A stretch of 64,000 bases of DNA, taken from the NCBI GenBank assembly GCA_037043455.1, contig JAWPHD010001324.1:269679-333678 (forward strand), written 5' to 3'. Source of the stretch: Cyrtodaria siliqua (taxonomy: Eukaryota; Mollusca; Bivalvia; Adapedonta; Hiatellidae). Below, piece by piece: positions 34,598-45,225 of the stretch (positions within the stretch are counted from its first letter, which is position 1; every line of letters starts with the position of its first letter). The translations under genes and the position numbers were made by a program. The notes under the pieces were generated by a model. That model was not told where the DNA came from. It ran no database searches and saw only the letters and a program-made list of their open reading frames with translations.

Positions 34598-37400
34598 TAT
34601 CCCCCGCCGATTAGGGGCAGGGATATATAATTGCCGTTGTCCGTCTGTCCTTCCGTCCGTCCGGTCCCATAACTTTAAAAATGTCTCATCCAATTTCAAT
34701 CATATGTTGCACAAATGTTCACCACCTTAGTACGCAAACCCGTTTTTTTCGGAATTTGGTTTTGATCAGCACTTTCAGTGCTTTGATTATATCATGTCCC
34801 ATTGAGTATTGCTCTCACATCTGTCAACGTCACAGAAAATAGTTTGCGATCACACGATAATGTATCACATGACCATGGTAAAATATCAAAATGGCGAACA
34901 GAACGTCAACCCCGCGACTTAATACCACCGATTGATACGGGGGCTGCTGATTGAGATTATTTTAGACATTTTTGGATGTATTTATGTTAGTACTTTAAGC
35001 TAGGTAGGCTGTTACGAGCTATGCGACCTGCTCAAAGGCTAAATACTAGGTCTCACTACACAGTTAGCTCCCTTTAAACACACGGTAGATAATGCTTACG
35101 CCTTAAAAGTAGTACTGTGTTCTTCGGTTTTAAATATTTTTAATAATTGCTTTGTTTATTGTTGTTGCAGGCGAGATGAACAGAGTCTTGGATTGCAGCT
35201 ATTGGATGACACTGCCACCACAATATGACAGTTTTGTGGGTGTTGAAGAAGAGTAGGAATTCTGATCGAAACTCTGGAGTTAAAGCCCAAAATAGTGCAT
35301 TAGAGGACATCACTCCAGTTAAAAAAAAAAAATGGTCAACGTACCAGATTTTGTACAGTTTTGTGTGGGCAAATGACTTGGTTACATAAAAAAGTAACTT
35401 CTACCATGGAAACTTCCTGTTCGGAATGACCATGAGACCTACTACTGTAAACAACAATGGTGGTATCATTTTGAATGTTTTAACAGCAAAGTGATATACA
35501 GAAGTATAACCTTTATTAATATTTGTATAAAGTTTCAATATTATAGATCAAATAGCTCATGAATAACAGCCGGAAAAGAATGTTGCATGATCAGGTCACA
35601 GTGACCTTGCCTTGTGACCAACTAACCATACAATCAACAAAATTGCAAAATGGATACTATTTGTATAAAGTTTCAAGACTGACGGTGTAATAGTAATCAA
35701 TTACCAACGCAGAAATCGTTTTTCATGATCTGGTTACTGTGACCTTAACCTTTGACCTACTAACCCCAAAATTAATAGGAGTCATTGTTTAAACACGGAT
35801 ACTATTTCTGTAAAGTTTCAATATTGTAGGTCTAATAGTAACAAGTTACAGTGTGGAAAGTGTTTCACATGGTTAGTTAAATGTCAGTTCAATATGACAA
35901 AAAGGGCAATGCATCTATGACATTTAATAAGAAATGCGGGTGTTATACTCGGGAGTTATCATGTGGAATTCGTATTTCTACACGAGGTCATGGTGAGCTT
36001 GACCTTTTACTTACTAACCCAAAAAGCATTAAGGTCCTCCTCTCACCAAGAGCAATATGCCTTAAAAGTTTCATAAGTGTAGCTTGAAGGTGTTATACAG
36101 CTTGCATTAACCAAGGACAATGTACCAATGAATTTTCATGATAGTTGGAATTATGCTTTCGACGTAACCACTTATAATGTGCATTTCCATACGAGGTCAT
36201 TGCGACCTTGACATTTGACTGATAGATCCCAAAAACAATAGGGGTCCACCTCTCATTAAATGCAATGTACCATTGTCCAATGCAATGAAGTTGTATGATG
36301 GTGGGTGTTATTCTTTAGGAGTTATCCCGCATAATGAGTATTTCCACAAAGGGCATGGCGACCTTGACTTTACCGTCCGACCCCAAAGACAATACCGTCC
36401 CCCTTTTCACAAGGGCAATGTAACTATACAGTTGAATGAGAGTAAGTGTCATGGTGTCAATGCTTTTTTATCGGAATGTGTGTTTCCATATAAGGTTATG
36501 GTAAACTTGTCCTTTGGCCTACTGACCACAAAAACAACAGGGATCCTCCTCTCACCAGGAACAATGTATCTATAAAGTGTCATGGGTGTGGGTGTTATGG
36601 TTTTGAAGTTATCGCGTGAAATGCCTATTTCCGTATAAGGTCATGCCGACCTTGAAATTTGACCCACTATCCCCCAAAACAATCCTCTCACCTAGGGCAA
36701 TGTGTCTATGAAGTTTCATGAGTGGGGCAGTTATCGAAGTTATTGCGTGGATTGTGTATTTACATATAAATACATAGCGACCTTGACCTTTGACCTATTA
36801 ATGCCAACAACAATAGGGTTCCTCCTCTCACCTAGGGTAATGTGCATATGAATGACTCGGAATGTGTATTTCCATATAAGGTCATAGCGACCTTGACCGT
36901 TGACCTGGACTGTTCCCAAAAGGTTCCCAAAAACATTAGGGTTCCTCTTCTCACCCGCTATGGGTTCGATCCCTCATGGGTCAGGAATTTTTATGTGAGT
37001 AAGCTATCCAGCTGGCTTGCAGAACGTCGATGGTTCTACCCAGGTGTCCGCCCATGCACGAAAATTGCCCGGAGAGGCACCAGGGATCTTCCTCCACCAA
37101 AGGAAGCTGGAAAAGGTCACCATATGACCTTAGCTGTTGGTGCAAAGTGTGGGTGTTATAGATTTGAAGTTATCGCACGGAATCCATATTTCCATATAAG
37201 GTCATGGCGACCTCGACCTTTGACCTACTGACCCCCCAAAACATAAGGTTCCTTCTCTTACATAGGGCAATGAAGTTTCATGTGGGTGTTATTGTTTCAA
37301 AGTTATCGTCCGGAATGTGACATGTTTACGGACGGACGGATGGACGGACGGACGAATGGACCGAAAATGTGTTACACTATAATGCCCGCTCCACTTCCGT
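34598..37400. repeat. Array of ~150 bp units with (GTCC)n/(GGAC)n ends (intron 1)
   Basis: The left end carries GGGGCAGGGATATATAATTG and a GTCCGTCTGTCC tract; the right end is a (GGAC)n tract at 37325-37362. From about 35560 degenerate units share ACCTTGACCTTTGACCTACT, GGTCCTCCTCTCACC and TATGAAGTTTCATGAGTG. Many units contain TGACCTTTGACCT (a DR1-type direct repeat) or TGACCTTGA. A SINE C fragment interrupts it at 36953-37143. The array ends about 140 bp before coding exon 1 of the cGAS-like gene. Confidence 0.75.
36953..37143 (+). mobile_element. SINE family C, 5'-truncated copy
   Basis: Begins at the B box (GGTTCGATCCCTCATGGG) and keeps the body phrases CACGAAAATTGCCCGG and CATATGACCTTAGCTGTTGG. 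Array sequence resumes at once on the right (AAGTGTGGGTGTTATAG), so the insertion is inside the tandem array. Compare the full copy at 8111-8356. Confidence 0.85.
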
Positions 37401-37536
37401 AATGGAACAAATGGGCGTGACCTTAAACTTCGGGACAGATTCGACATGCGCAGTCGGTAGTCTGGAATACTGTACATGTCTATGATATATCCCGGAGCAG
37501 ACACGTACACCATTCAAAGAAAAATATAATACTCAC

Positions 37537-37638
37537 GTCTATTTCAGCCTCCTCTGGTGGTGGTGGTGACAGCCTGGCCTGCTCATGTGACGACGCCTGC
37601 TGTTCGACCGGTCTCTCGCTACTAAACAGTTGACCCAT
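37537..37638 (-). CDS. cGAS-like / Mab-21 protein, exon 1 with MGxxxS start
   Basis: ATG at 37638 sits in a good initiation context (A at -3, G at +4). Thirty-four codons lead to a consensus donor GAC|GTGAGT at 37536. The peptide begins MGQLFSSERPV and ends PPPPEEAEID. Gly2 with Ser6 fits the N-myristoyltransferase recognition pattern MGxxxS, so the mature protein may be anchored to membrane. The rest is Gln/Ser/Pro-rich and probably disordered. It ends in phase 0, which exon 2 requires. The link to exon 2 spans 14.9 kb of intron, and an extra phase-0 exon in between, or membership of another gene, cannot be excluded. Confidence 0.6.
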
Positions 37639-37717
37639 CTTTGTAATCTGTGTAGACGTAATGCATTTACTTTCCTTTCAAGGTCTGTGTTTGTGGCAGC
37701 CTCGCTCTGAAACGAAG
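37639..37717 (-). promoter_or_regulatory. Presumed 5' UTR / promoter-proximal flank of the cGAS-like gene
   Basis: Only 79 bp separate the start codon from the hAT-like element at 37718. No TATA box was recognised. Transcription may start here, inside the element, or at an upstream non-coding exon. Position is the only support. Confidence 0.25.
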
Positions 37718-38082
37718 CAGAGGCGTAGCCAGGCTAAAATCTTAAGTACGCACCCTTAATGCCAAAGGCATTACCCTTGGCGCATAGCGCCGAGGTAGGG
37801 GTATGTGCGGGAGGGGGTCGCCCCCTCCTGCTGGGGGAGTTAGGGGGGCCTCCCCCTAGAATTTTTTAAAATATAGACATCCTTTGGCAGCCTCTGGTGG
37901 GTTTTTTGGTCACATTTTGGCGGCCTTCTAGGGTAAAATAATTTCTTTAAAAATGTAAAAAACATATGTCAGGAGTTAAGTTAGCCTTCGATTTTTATGC
38001 CATTTTTGGCCATAATTATTTTTTCACTTTTCAAATCGATGTTACGCACGTGCGTAAGTGCGTATCGCTGGCTACGCCCCTG
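37718..38082. mobile_element. hAT-like MITE just upstream of the cGAS-like gene
   Basis: Ends are CAGAGGCGTAGCCAGG and, inverted, CAGGGGCGTAGCCAGCG, the form typical of hAT-superfamily non-autonomous elements. The TIRs extend imperfectly through TACGCAC motifs. No coding region. The 8 bp flanks (AAACGAAG and ATGATATC) do not match, so the target duplication has decayed or the ends were rearranged. Confidence 0.75.
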
Positions 38083-39518
38083 ATGATATCAGATAACGCT
38101 ATCGATATAGAATGTCCAACGAGGTGTTACGAGGATATTTGACGCGCAAGCCGAGATATTTTCGTGATATATGCGTGTAAAAACCAAGTTGGATGGTATC
38201 GCTAGCCATGCCCCCTTGTATGATATCTGGTAAAACGGCACACTTTTTGAAAAGTGGGCAGTTATAATACGAAATATCAGTACACTTTCGTGTTCCTGTA
38301 TCATACGACTAGTACTCTCAGGCATGCGATAAGAATTTCAAACTAAATAACGTGTCTTGGTGATTTGAGTTAATACAAAACATGGAGAAATATTTCAAAT
38401 CATCGATAAACATGCAATGATCAAACAAAGATATGAAAAACAAACAGATTACCTAAATGTATATGAACAGTCAGAGAAAGAACAGGTTAAAAGGGGTGTA
38501 TAGTGCACCAGGATTGGTATAGGCAAGCACATTATTCCTTTATTATCATTTTGTTTATATAGAAATAAATTAAATGAGCCATACTTAACTTAAAGTATTA
38601 CCCTGAACATATTAAATAAAAGACCCTTAAACCTTTTTTTCTTTACTATGGTTGCGCGCCAGGGTTAGCTGTTTTAAAGTTGGCGGTAAAAAAAAATCGC
38701 AATATATTACATAATGCGAAAGTCATGTGTAAATATCGCCGAGGTGCCAATACGTGATGCTTCCGCACTCCCCTGCAAATAACTATACGCAACTGGAATA
38801 TTAACTCAATTTGGCAGACCCATAAACGTTTTATTGTGAAAACTTCTGAAAATCAAAGTACTGGAAGTACTGAGCGGCGTAGGATTTACTGTCTAGATCC
38901 TTTGTCATGCTGAAGGGGCGTGAAAGGAGCAGAATGCGTTGCTTTTTTTTTTTTTAATTTTTATTGAAACAAAGTCATGCCATGTATGTGAAGAAGCCTG
39001 CTGACAGTTTTATTATGACAATATTATCAAATGTGGAATGTATAGTAAACTGCAAGCAATCCTTGTTGGTGCAGATGCTCGTATTTCAATGTCTAGTCGC
39101 TTTATTGGTGAACTAAATTGAAGGAGAAAATTAAGTACAACAAATAGTGTGCGAGTTACAAGAACATACAACAGAGCTACAGATCAACCTTTTGATCAAT
39201 TGGATATTTAACCGTTGGTATATTTCATCATTTCAATTGGGTAAAATAAAACGATAACATTGTTTGACATAGTTTTGGGGTGGCATTCCACTAATATTGT
39301 ATAGCATTACACAAAATGTAACTCATCAAATAAACTTGTTTTATAATAAGCTTTATACAAGGTGACTGGGTTGTCCTTCAACTACCCATGCATTGCTCAA
39401 TATGCATCGGTTGTTTTATTATTTGACAATTTCGATTACTTTGTTGGTTTTAATTGGGTATTTTGACATTTTTAATTGTGTATTTAAGCTGCTTATCTGT
39501 AGCTCTGCATACACAGTT
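38083..39518. other. No gene recognised
   Basis: AT-rich sequence with a T run near 38944. Open frames are short and without domains. This is upstream flank of the cGAS-like gene. Confidence 0.4.
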
Positions 39519-39522
39519 TTAA

Positions 39523-39735
39523 AGGGACGCATGGCACTCGTGAAATGGTTATCAAGCATTGAAATAATTATTTATCCAGTATCATGTTGAAATGGAACCT
39601 GCTTTCATATAAATATATTTTTTGTTGATTTTTCGGTTTTTGTCGTCTTTAACAATATATATTATTGGTGCAATGTAATAAACAGTTTATACTATACACA
39701 AAGAAGTTGCTTTATATTATTCCTATATCTAGATG
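39523..39735. mobile_element. TTAA-type MITE M2, truncated copy
   Basis: TTAA at 39519-39522 is followed by AGGGACGCATGGCACTCGTG, matching the M2 terminus seen at 59860. The inner part (ATATATTATTGGTGCAAT, TTTATACTAT) aligns with 57640-57943 but the right terminus is missing. Confidence 0.65.
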
Positions 39736-40488
39736 TATCACTGAAAGTGTTTAATACCCCCACCCCTCAAAGATTTTTTAGTAAGATCAAGGTCAGATAA
39801 CTCTGAAAGGTATTGAGTGAGCCGAACCAAAATGGTGTCATTTACACTTCAGGGGGCACTCCTCAGTTTATCAGAAAGAAATCAGCTAATCATCTTTTAG
39901 GTCCATGGATGGTATTTATAATAATTATGAAGCACATGTTTGATGTTTTTTTCAGTTTTGAGTACTTCTAAGTTTATTTTGGTGTATTGGAATATGCATT
40001 CTTTGTTTTTTTTGGAGGCTATAAATAGAAAAATGTGAACCAATCAAAAACTTCCTAAAAGTAGGTAAAATGGCTGATGTTCACTCACGGGGAGATCAGC
40101 ATGGAATAACTTTTTAAAACGCCGGACTAGGTATGTAAAATTTAGCATTTTCTGATATGCAAGAGCATTATGAGTGCAGACATGACCCTTATATGCGTAG
40201 GAAAAAAAATATTTTTATTTATTGACATTTGAAATATTGCTAAAATTGCTTTTTTAGCATGTTTTGAGGGTGGGGTAATCTTAAAGAAATGGGACTAAAG
40301 GTGTACAGAAAATGCTTTTTGATACTTTTATTTGGTATGGAAACATGGGTAATTTTATTGTCTTCTAAGAAATGTATGACACAATGATGATGTGATTTAT
40401 TTTTGCTCAAGGATTCAGGCTAAGGGCTTGTCACGGGTTTGATGATTGAGAAATGTACATTAAACTGTGGAGTGCCCCCTCATGTTTT

Positions 40489-40662
40489 GGGCTATTCCAT
40501 TAAAAAATACCAGGGATCCCAGGAAGGCAATTAAATAAACATCTATGGGTGAGCCCTATTTTCCAAACTTGATTCTTTAAACTCAATTTTGCATCTATGG
40601 GTGGGTGTTCAGTTTCAAAAGTGCCTTCCTGGGGTCCCATTTATGTTTTAATGGAATAGCCC
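40489..40662. mobile_element. Palindromic MITE (GGGCTATTCCATTAAAA ends)
   Basis: A 174 bp element with about 45 bp inverted arms: left GGGCTATTCCATTAAAA and GATCCCAGGAAGGCA, right TGCCTTCCTGGGGTCCC and TTTTAATGGAATAGCCC. It has no open frame. Confidence 0.85.
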
Positions 40663-40886
40663 TTATCTAGTCGTTTTTTGTTTGTTGTTGTTGTGTTGAT
40701 GGCAGCTAAAAGTAGCCGATCAGCTTACCAAAGTAGGAGGGTACATCACCCACCTACCGGCTATAAAGGAAATACCTATTGTTTTTTACAAATATTTCTT
40801 TTAATTTATTTTTTATTTTCATTGATCGACCAACTGATTAAAGTAAAACAATATATCACAATATACATTTTAAAGGGTGTAATGAA

Positions 40887-41276
40887 CTGAATTGGGGTTT
40901 AAGGCACACCAACACACGAAAGGTTATATGGCGCCTAACAGGAATGAACATGCCAGGCTCATCCTCCATTTACATCGAGATAAAATATGGAGAATGGGCC
41001 TATAACCTTCTCACCTTCAGAACTGCAGAGTTGCTTCAAATTCTATGGTAGACACTCCATTTATGCTGGAGCCACGTTTATTGTTTTTCTGCCACTGCTC
41101 AAGTGATTTGAGCGAGATGGCACCTGAAACAATGCAGGGGTCGTGATGGAGACCTTTAATGAGCATGAATAAAAAATGATAAAATAAACATGAATCTGTT
41201 TTTGTTTTTACTCCTCTGCCTACCCCTCTAACGGGATCGGCAGTGGCCTTATTCTTTGCCAGGAACCACACGGGGC
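40887..41276 (-). mobile_element. SINE-like retroposon R2, copy 2
   Basis: Shares AAGGCACACCAACACACG, ATGCCAGGCTCATCC and CCACACGGGG with copies 1 and 3. Direct repeats AAGGGTGTAATGAA (ending 40886) and AAGGGTGTCATGAA (from 41277) flank it with one mismatch, showing its own insertion event. Confidence 0.8.
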
Positions 41277-41963
41277 AAGGGTGTCATGAAACCTTGTATA
41301 AATATAAATGAAATGCAAGAATAAAAACTGCGAAAAAAATTCTTCATTGAATTTCATCTGAAATCCGTGAAAGGCAATTATTAAAGCGATTTCCAGTAAC
41401 CTCACCCTTCAAGATAGCATAACAACCAGGTACAACAAGTTTTCATTCCGTCATTGCGGACATAATGGGTTTGTGTTATTGTTACAAAAAATATGTAACA
41501 TGGTTTATGAAAATACTCAATGCTGATTGGTTATTGAGGAGTCTTTAAAAAAGCTATGTAGACCTCTGACGTCACGTCCTTCAACCATTAGAACGTAGAC
41601 TGTGTTTCTCTGCGCTTCTCTGCAGTGAACAGAATAGAATAGAATATAATATAATAGACTATTTTAAACAATTTTCATCGTCGAAGAACATCCAAAACAA
41701 CGATTACGTTATTTTAAGGCAACGTTATGGTCAAACAACAAATTGAATTTGTTTTGTTTTGTTTGTTTGTATGGTGTTTTACGTCATTTTCAACACATGC
41801 AAGGTTATAAATTGAACTTGTTAGAACACAACACGATAAAGCTGTATATTTTCTTCGTTTGGTGCTGAGAGATGGACGTACTATGTAAGAAATGAGAATG
41901 TGTTTGTAGTATGTTCAATCTCTCGAAAATGTGTGTATAAAATACATAACAGCCCATGTCAGA

Positions 41964-42140
41964 TAAGAAATAAAATGTTTCCAGCGGGTTTATATTGTGC
42001 AAGATCAAAACCTGGTGTTTGGGACTTGAAACACATCGAAACAGCGGGCCTACGGCCCTTGGTATCGATGGTCTTCAAGTCCCGCCCACCAGGTTTTGAT
42101 CTGGGACAATATAAACCCGTTGGAAATATTTTATTTCTTA
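41964..42140. mobile_element. Near-perfect palindromic MITE
   Basis: Arms of about 65 bp: TAAGAAATAAAATGTTTCCA at the left and its near complement ending TTTTATTTCTTA at the right, with a short centre containing GGGCCTACGGCCC. Overlapping open frames on the two strands encode almost the same peptide because the sequence is palindromic; they are not genes. Confidence 0.9.
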
Positions 42141-44060
42141 AATACAACCTATATTAACTACTATAATGAATTAGTGACACTGGTGGCAAGCAGTCATTTC
42201 TCCAAATCATAGTAAATGCATTGAGGTTTTACGACGGGCGCCGCCATCTTGGATTTTCGTTCTAGATTTTACAGCGGCTATATCATTATAATACTTATTT
42301 TTTATCATTCCGCATAATTTCGAAGTGAAAAGAATCATCTATCAATTTTTAATCAAAGAATCATATTAAATCGAATACTGAACGAAATCGCTCGAGTTAA
42401 AGAAAAAAACCATTAGTCAAAATGTTGAAGCAAGTTTTTTTAACCTCGATCGTCGTTAATTTTAGTTCGTCTGCCTCATTCCGAAATGGGGAATACATTA
42501 ACAATCTATTTTTTATTGTTTGGTACTCGAATTTACTTTAGTAATTCAGTAGCCTACAAGAAAAATTGATGCATAGCATTAAGTCGCCGCAGAAAAGTTT
42601 GTATTTAAAAGAATTAACCAAACAGTACAGAGAAAAAGCAGAATGCAGCAAATAATTATAGTAGTGCACATTATGATACACTTTGTCGGTATTACTGAAA
42701 TAGAAAGTCCAGACTGTATTGTGCCTATACCATTAGGGTATCCTTATGGTTTAATGTTCATAGTCCCTCCGACTAATTTAAAGGAAGTTATTTAATGGGG
42801 AAAACCGAAAGATTATGCTTAACACTTAACAAACAACCAAGAAAATGTGCTGTACAGTATTAATTTTGTTTAATTATATCGTACATGTCTATTAAAATTA
42901 AAAGTCCAAGCGCTATTCACTGGGCCACGCCAACCATCGTAGAGAAGAAAATCCTAATAATTTGAGAAACGTGACAACATATAAAATACAAGAAGAAACT
43001 GATGCAAAGTATCAGGGCGACGCAGAATGTTTTCAAAAGCACGTGTATTTATTTGCAATTTTTTTTTATATAACAAAAATGTAGAAATATTTTGAAAGGT
43101 ATAAAAAGTTATATGGCAACAGTAATCAATAGTAACTTGAGAACAAAGGCACATACTTAAGATATCAAAACATATTTAAGTGTTTGCATTAATGGCTGAT
43201 GATATATATTTCTAGAATGTTATGAAGATTTTTAGAATATTGAGGTAGTTTGAATTAAGTGCCACATATGGCTGATCATGAGATTTTCCTGAGTATTGCA
43301 TGGTCTGCGTCAGGAAATAGCATGTTCAAGCAAAGTTTCAAAGCTGTATCTATTATAGTTACTGAAAGAAGTGCATCTTAACATAAAATTTAACCAACTA
43401 CGCAGACGCCGATCAAGGGATGACAATAAGTCGTATTTTTCCCCAAAAACATACTGGCTAAAAAGTGGACCTTAAAGGGAGTACATCAGGATTTTAATGG
43501 GGGTCTAGGTGTCCGACTAAAAATTGAAAATATTAATATTTTCTATTCTAAATGTCCTAAACATAATAAGTGAGCCTAAAAGTGACCCCTTATTTGCAAA
43601 GAAATTCATTCTGCACAGTAATACGTGCTATCCTAGGTGACGCACCAGGGTTAATTTCATCATTTCACGTCCGATTCCGTCCCAGCTATATGGTGTTTTC
43701 AAAGTTTAGACATTAACAAAATGGTTCTAACATTATTTTTGATTGATATAAGTGTTTTATCATGAACTGGAACATTTTTATAATTTAAGATATTTCTAGA
43801 AAAATCCTGATGTACTCCCTTTAATGGAAAACTTAACCAATATACTAAGTTCAAAAAGGGGCATAACTTTTGCAGAAAGCAGCAAAGAGTTATGAAACCA
43901 GATATGATGGGTCATGTTATGATGTAGAATAACTGTATACAGTACAGTTTCAAAGTTGTAGCAGTTATATGGACCTATGGCATAGCGCCAAATTCAATAT
44001 GGCCAGTTTTTTACCCCCAACATTTTGGCCAGTCTTTTACCCCCAACATTTTTACAACAA
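42141..44060. other. No gene recognised
   Basis: AT-rich sequence with GGCGCCGCCATCTTGGATTT near 42238, a phrase common in decayed invertebrate repeats, and GTACATCAGGATTTT near 43482 whose near complement AAATCCTGATGTACTCCC lies at 43802, hinting at an inverted-repeat element of about 340 bp (43475-43820). Confidence 0.45.
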
Positions 44061-44087
44061 CAACAACAAGTCACATGCTCCTCCATA

Positions 44088-44160
44088 ACAATCGGAACTG
44101 CCTCGTCGGATTCCGTCACTATTCCCGAGTACGGAAATTGGCGAAGAGTTCCGATTGCCT
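44088..44160. repeat. Hairpin with a block shared at 57297
   Basis: CAATCGGAACTGCCTCGTCG at the left pairs imperfectly with the segment ending AGAGTTCCGATTG. A closely similar arm (AATCGGAACTGCCTCGTCGA) occurs at about 57299-57318. This suggests the end of a small inverted-repeat element rather than the coding frame predicted on the minus strand (43994-44248). Confidence 0.6.
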
Positions 44161-44299
44161 CCATAACTACATTCGCAACATCTCGTACACTGGGATCCCG
44201 AAGAATGACGGGATTGGCCGAGCGTTCACGATTGAAAAAAACAATCACAAATATAGGCAGCGCGCTTTTGGCGCGCCGCCAATTAATGTTCTACATGGT

Positions 44300-44392
44300 G
44301 AGCCACACACATACACACGCACGCATGCATGCACGCACACACACACACACACACACACACATACATACATACAAACATACACACACCTCCCC
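44300..44392. repeat. (CA)n-rich microsatellite
   Basis: Alternating ACAC, GCAC and ATAC units. Open frames across it encode only Thr/His or Val/Cys runs. Confidence 0.95.
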
Positions 44393-44629
44393 GACCCAAA
44401 ACTGTTTATTGCAATAAAAAGGTTTTGTTCGTGGTATTTGTTCATTTAGGCCTATATGAAAGTTCTTTGAATAAGAACAAAACCGATATTGAAAATAACT
44501 GATTTAAAACAAATTCCTACCGACCTACTTTAATTTTATTGATTTATTGATTTTGTAAAAGTGTGACATTTCACCGAACCAGGTTCTTTACCGACCTACT
44601 TTAAAAAAGGCCGCACGCAGAGAACTAAC

Positions 44630-44712
44630 GCTGCACGTCACGTCTCAGTTTGACGCCAACCGTTCTACGTCATATTTGACATCGACGTCAGTACATGACG
44701 TCGTGCCGTGCG
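44630..44712. promoter_or_regulatory. Cluster of CRE-like half sites
   Basis: Within about 80 bp there are ACGTCACGTCT, TTGACG, TACGTCA, CGACGTCA and TGACGTCG, i.e. several CREB/ATF-type cores. No gene start is recognised nearby, so a regulatory role is only a possibility. Confidence 0.3.
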
Positions 44713-45225
44713 TACGTTGATTAGATCAAAATTGCTAATTGTATTATTGATCGAATAGTGGATTTTAATAATGGTTTGTACAAGCAGTGATAGTTATTGG
44801 TCAAGACCAAGTATCAATACTCGTTATACCAAGCAGTCATAAATAATAATCTATTGGAAATGCTAAGTAATTCAAGGAATAATTTGGTACTCTATAACAC
44901 CCCCTTTCGTAAACCAAAATGTATTGGTACAAGGACCAAATTATTTCAGTTTCAATAAAGACAAAGTGTACTTTCAAGATTTAAGATGTCTACTTGAAAT
45001 GCAACAATTACTCAATTCAATTCAATTCAATTCTTTATTCGGCAAAAACATTACAATGTTTCCGCCAATACAATACAGGCGGATACAATTCAATACATTT
45101 CAATACAAAGAGAAGAGTATGTTGTAAATGAACATGATATGAGTCAAGTATGCAACGTACGCATTTGAAATATGCTTTTGATATGCAGTAATTTATATTA
45201 ATTAGTATCATGCATTAGTATGTTG

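Noticed and set aside
41900..42157. Overlapping plus and minus frames with near-identical peptides
   Set aside because: Both are translations of a palindromic MITE.
43994..44248. Minus-strand frame with PSVRDVANVVMEAIGT
   Set aside because: Looks protein-like, but it overlaps a hairpin repeat also found at 57297 and runs into a poly-Cys stretch from a simple repeat.
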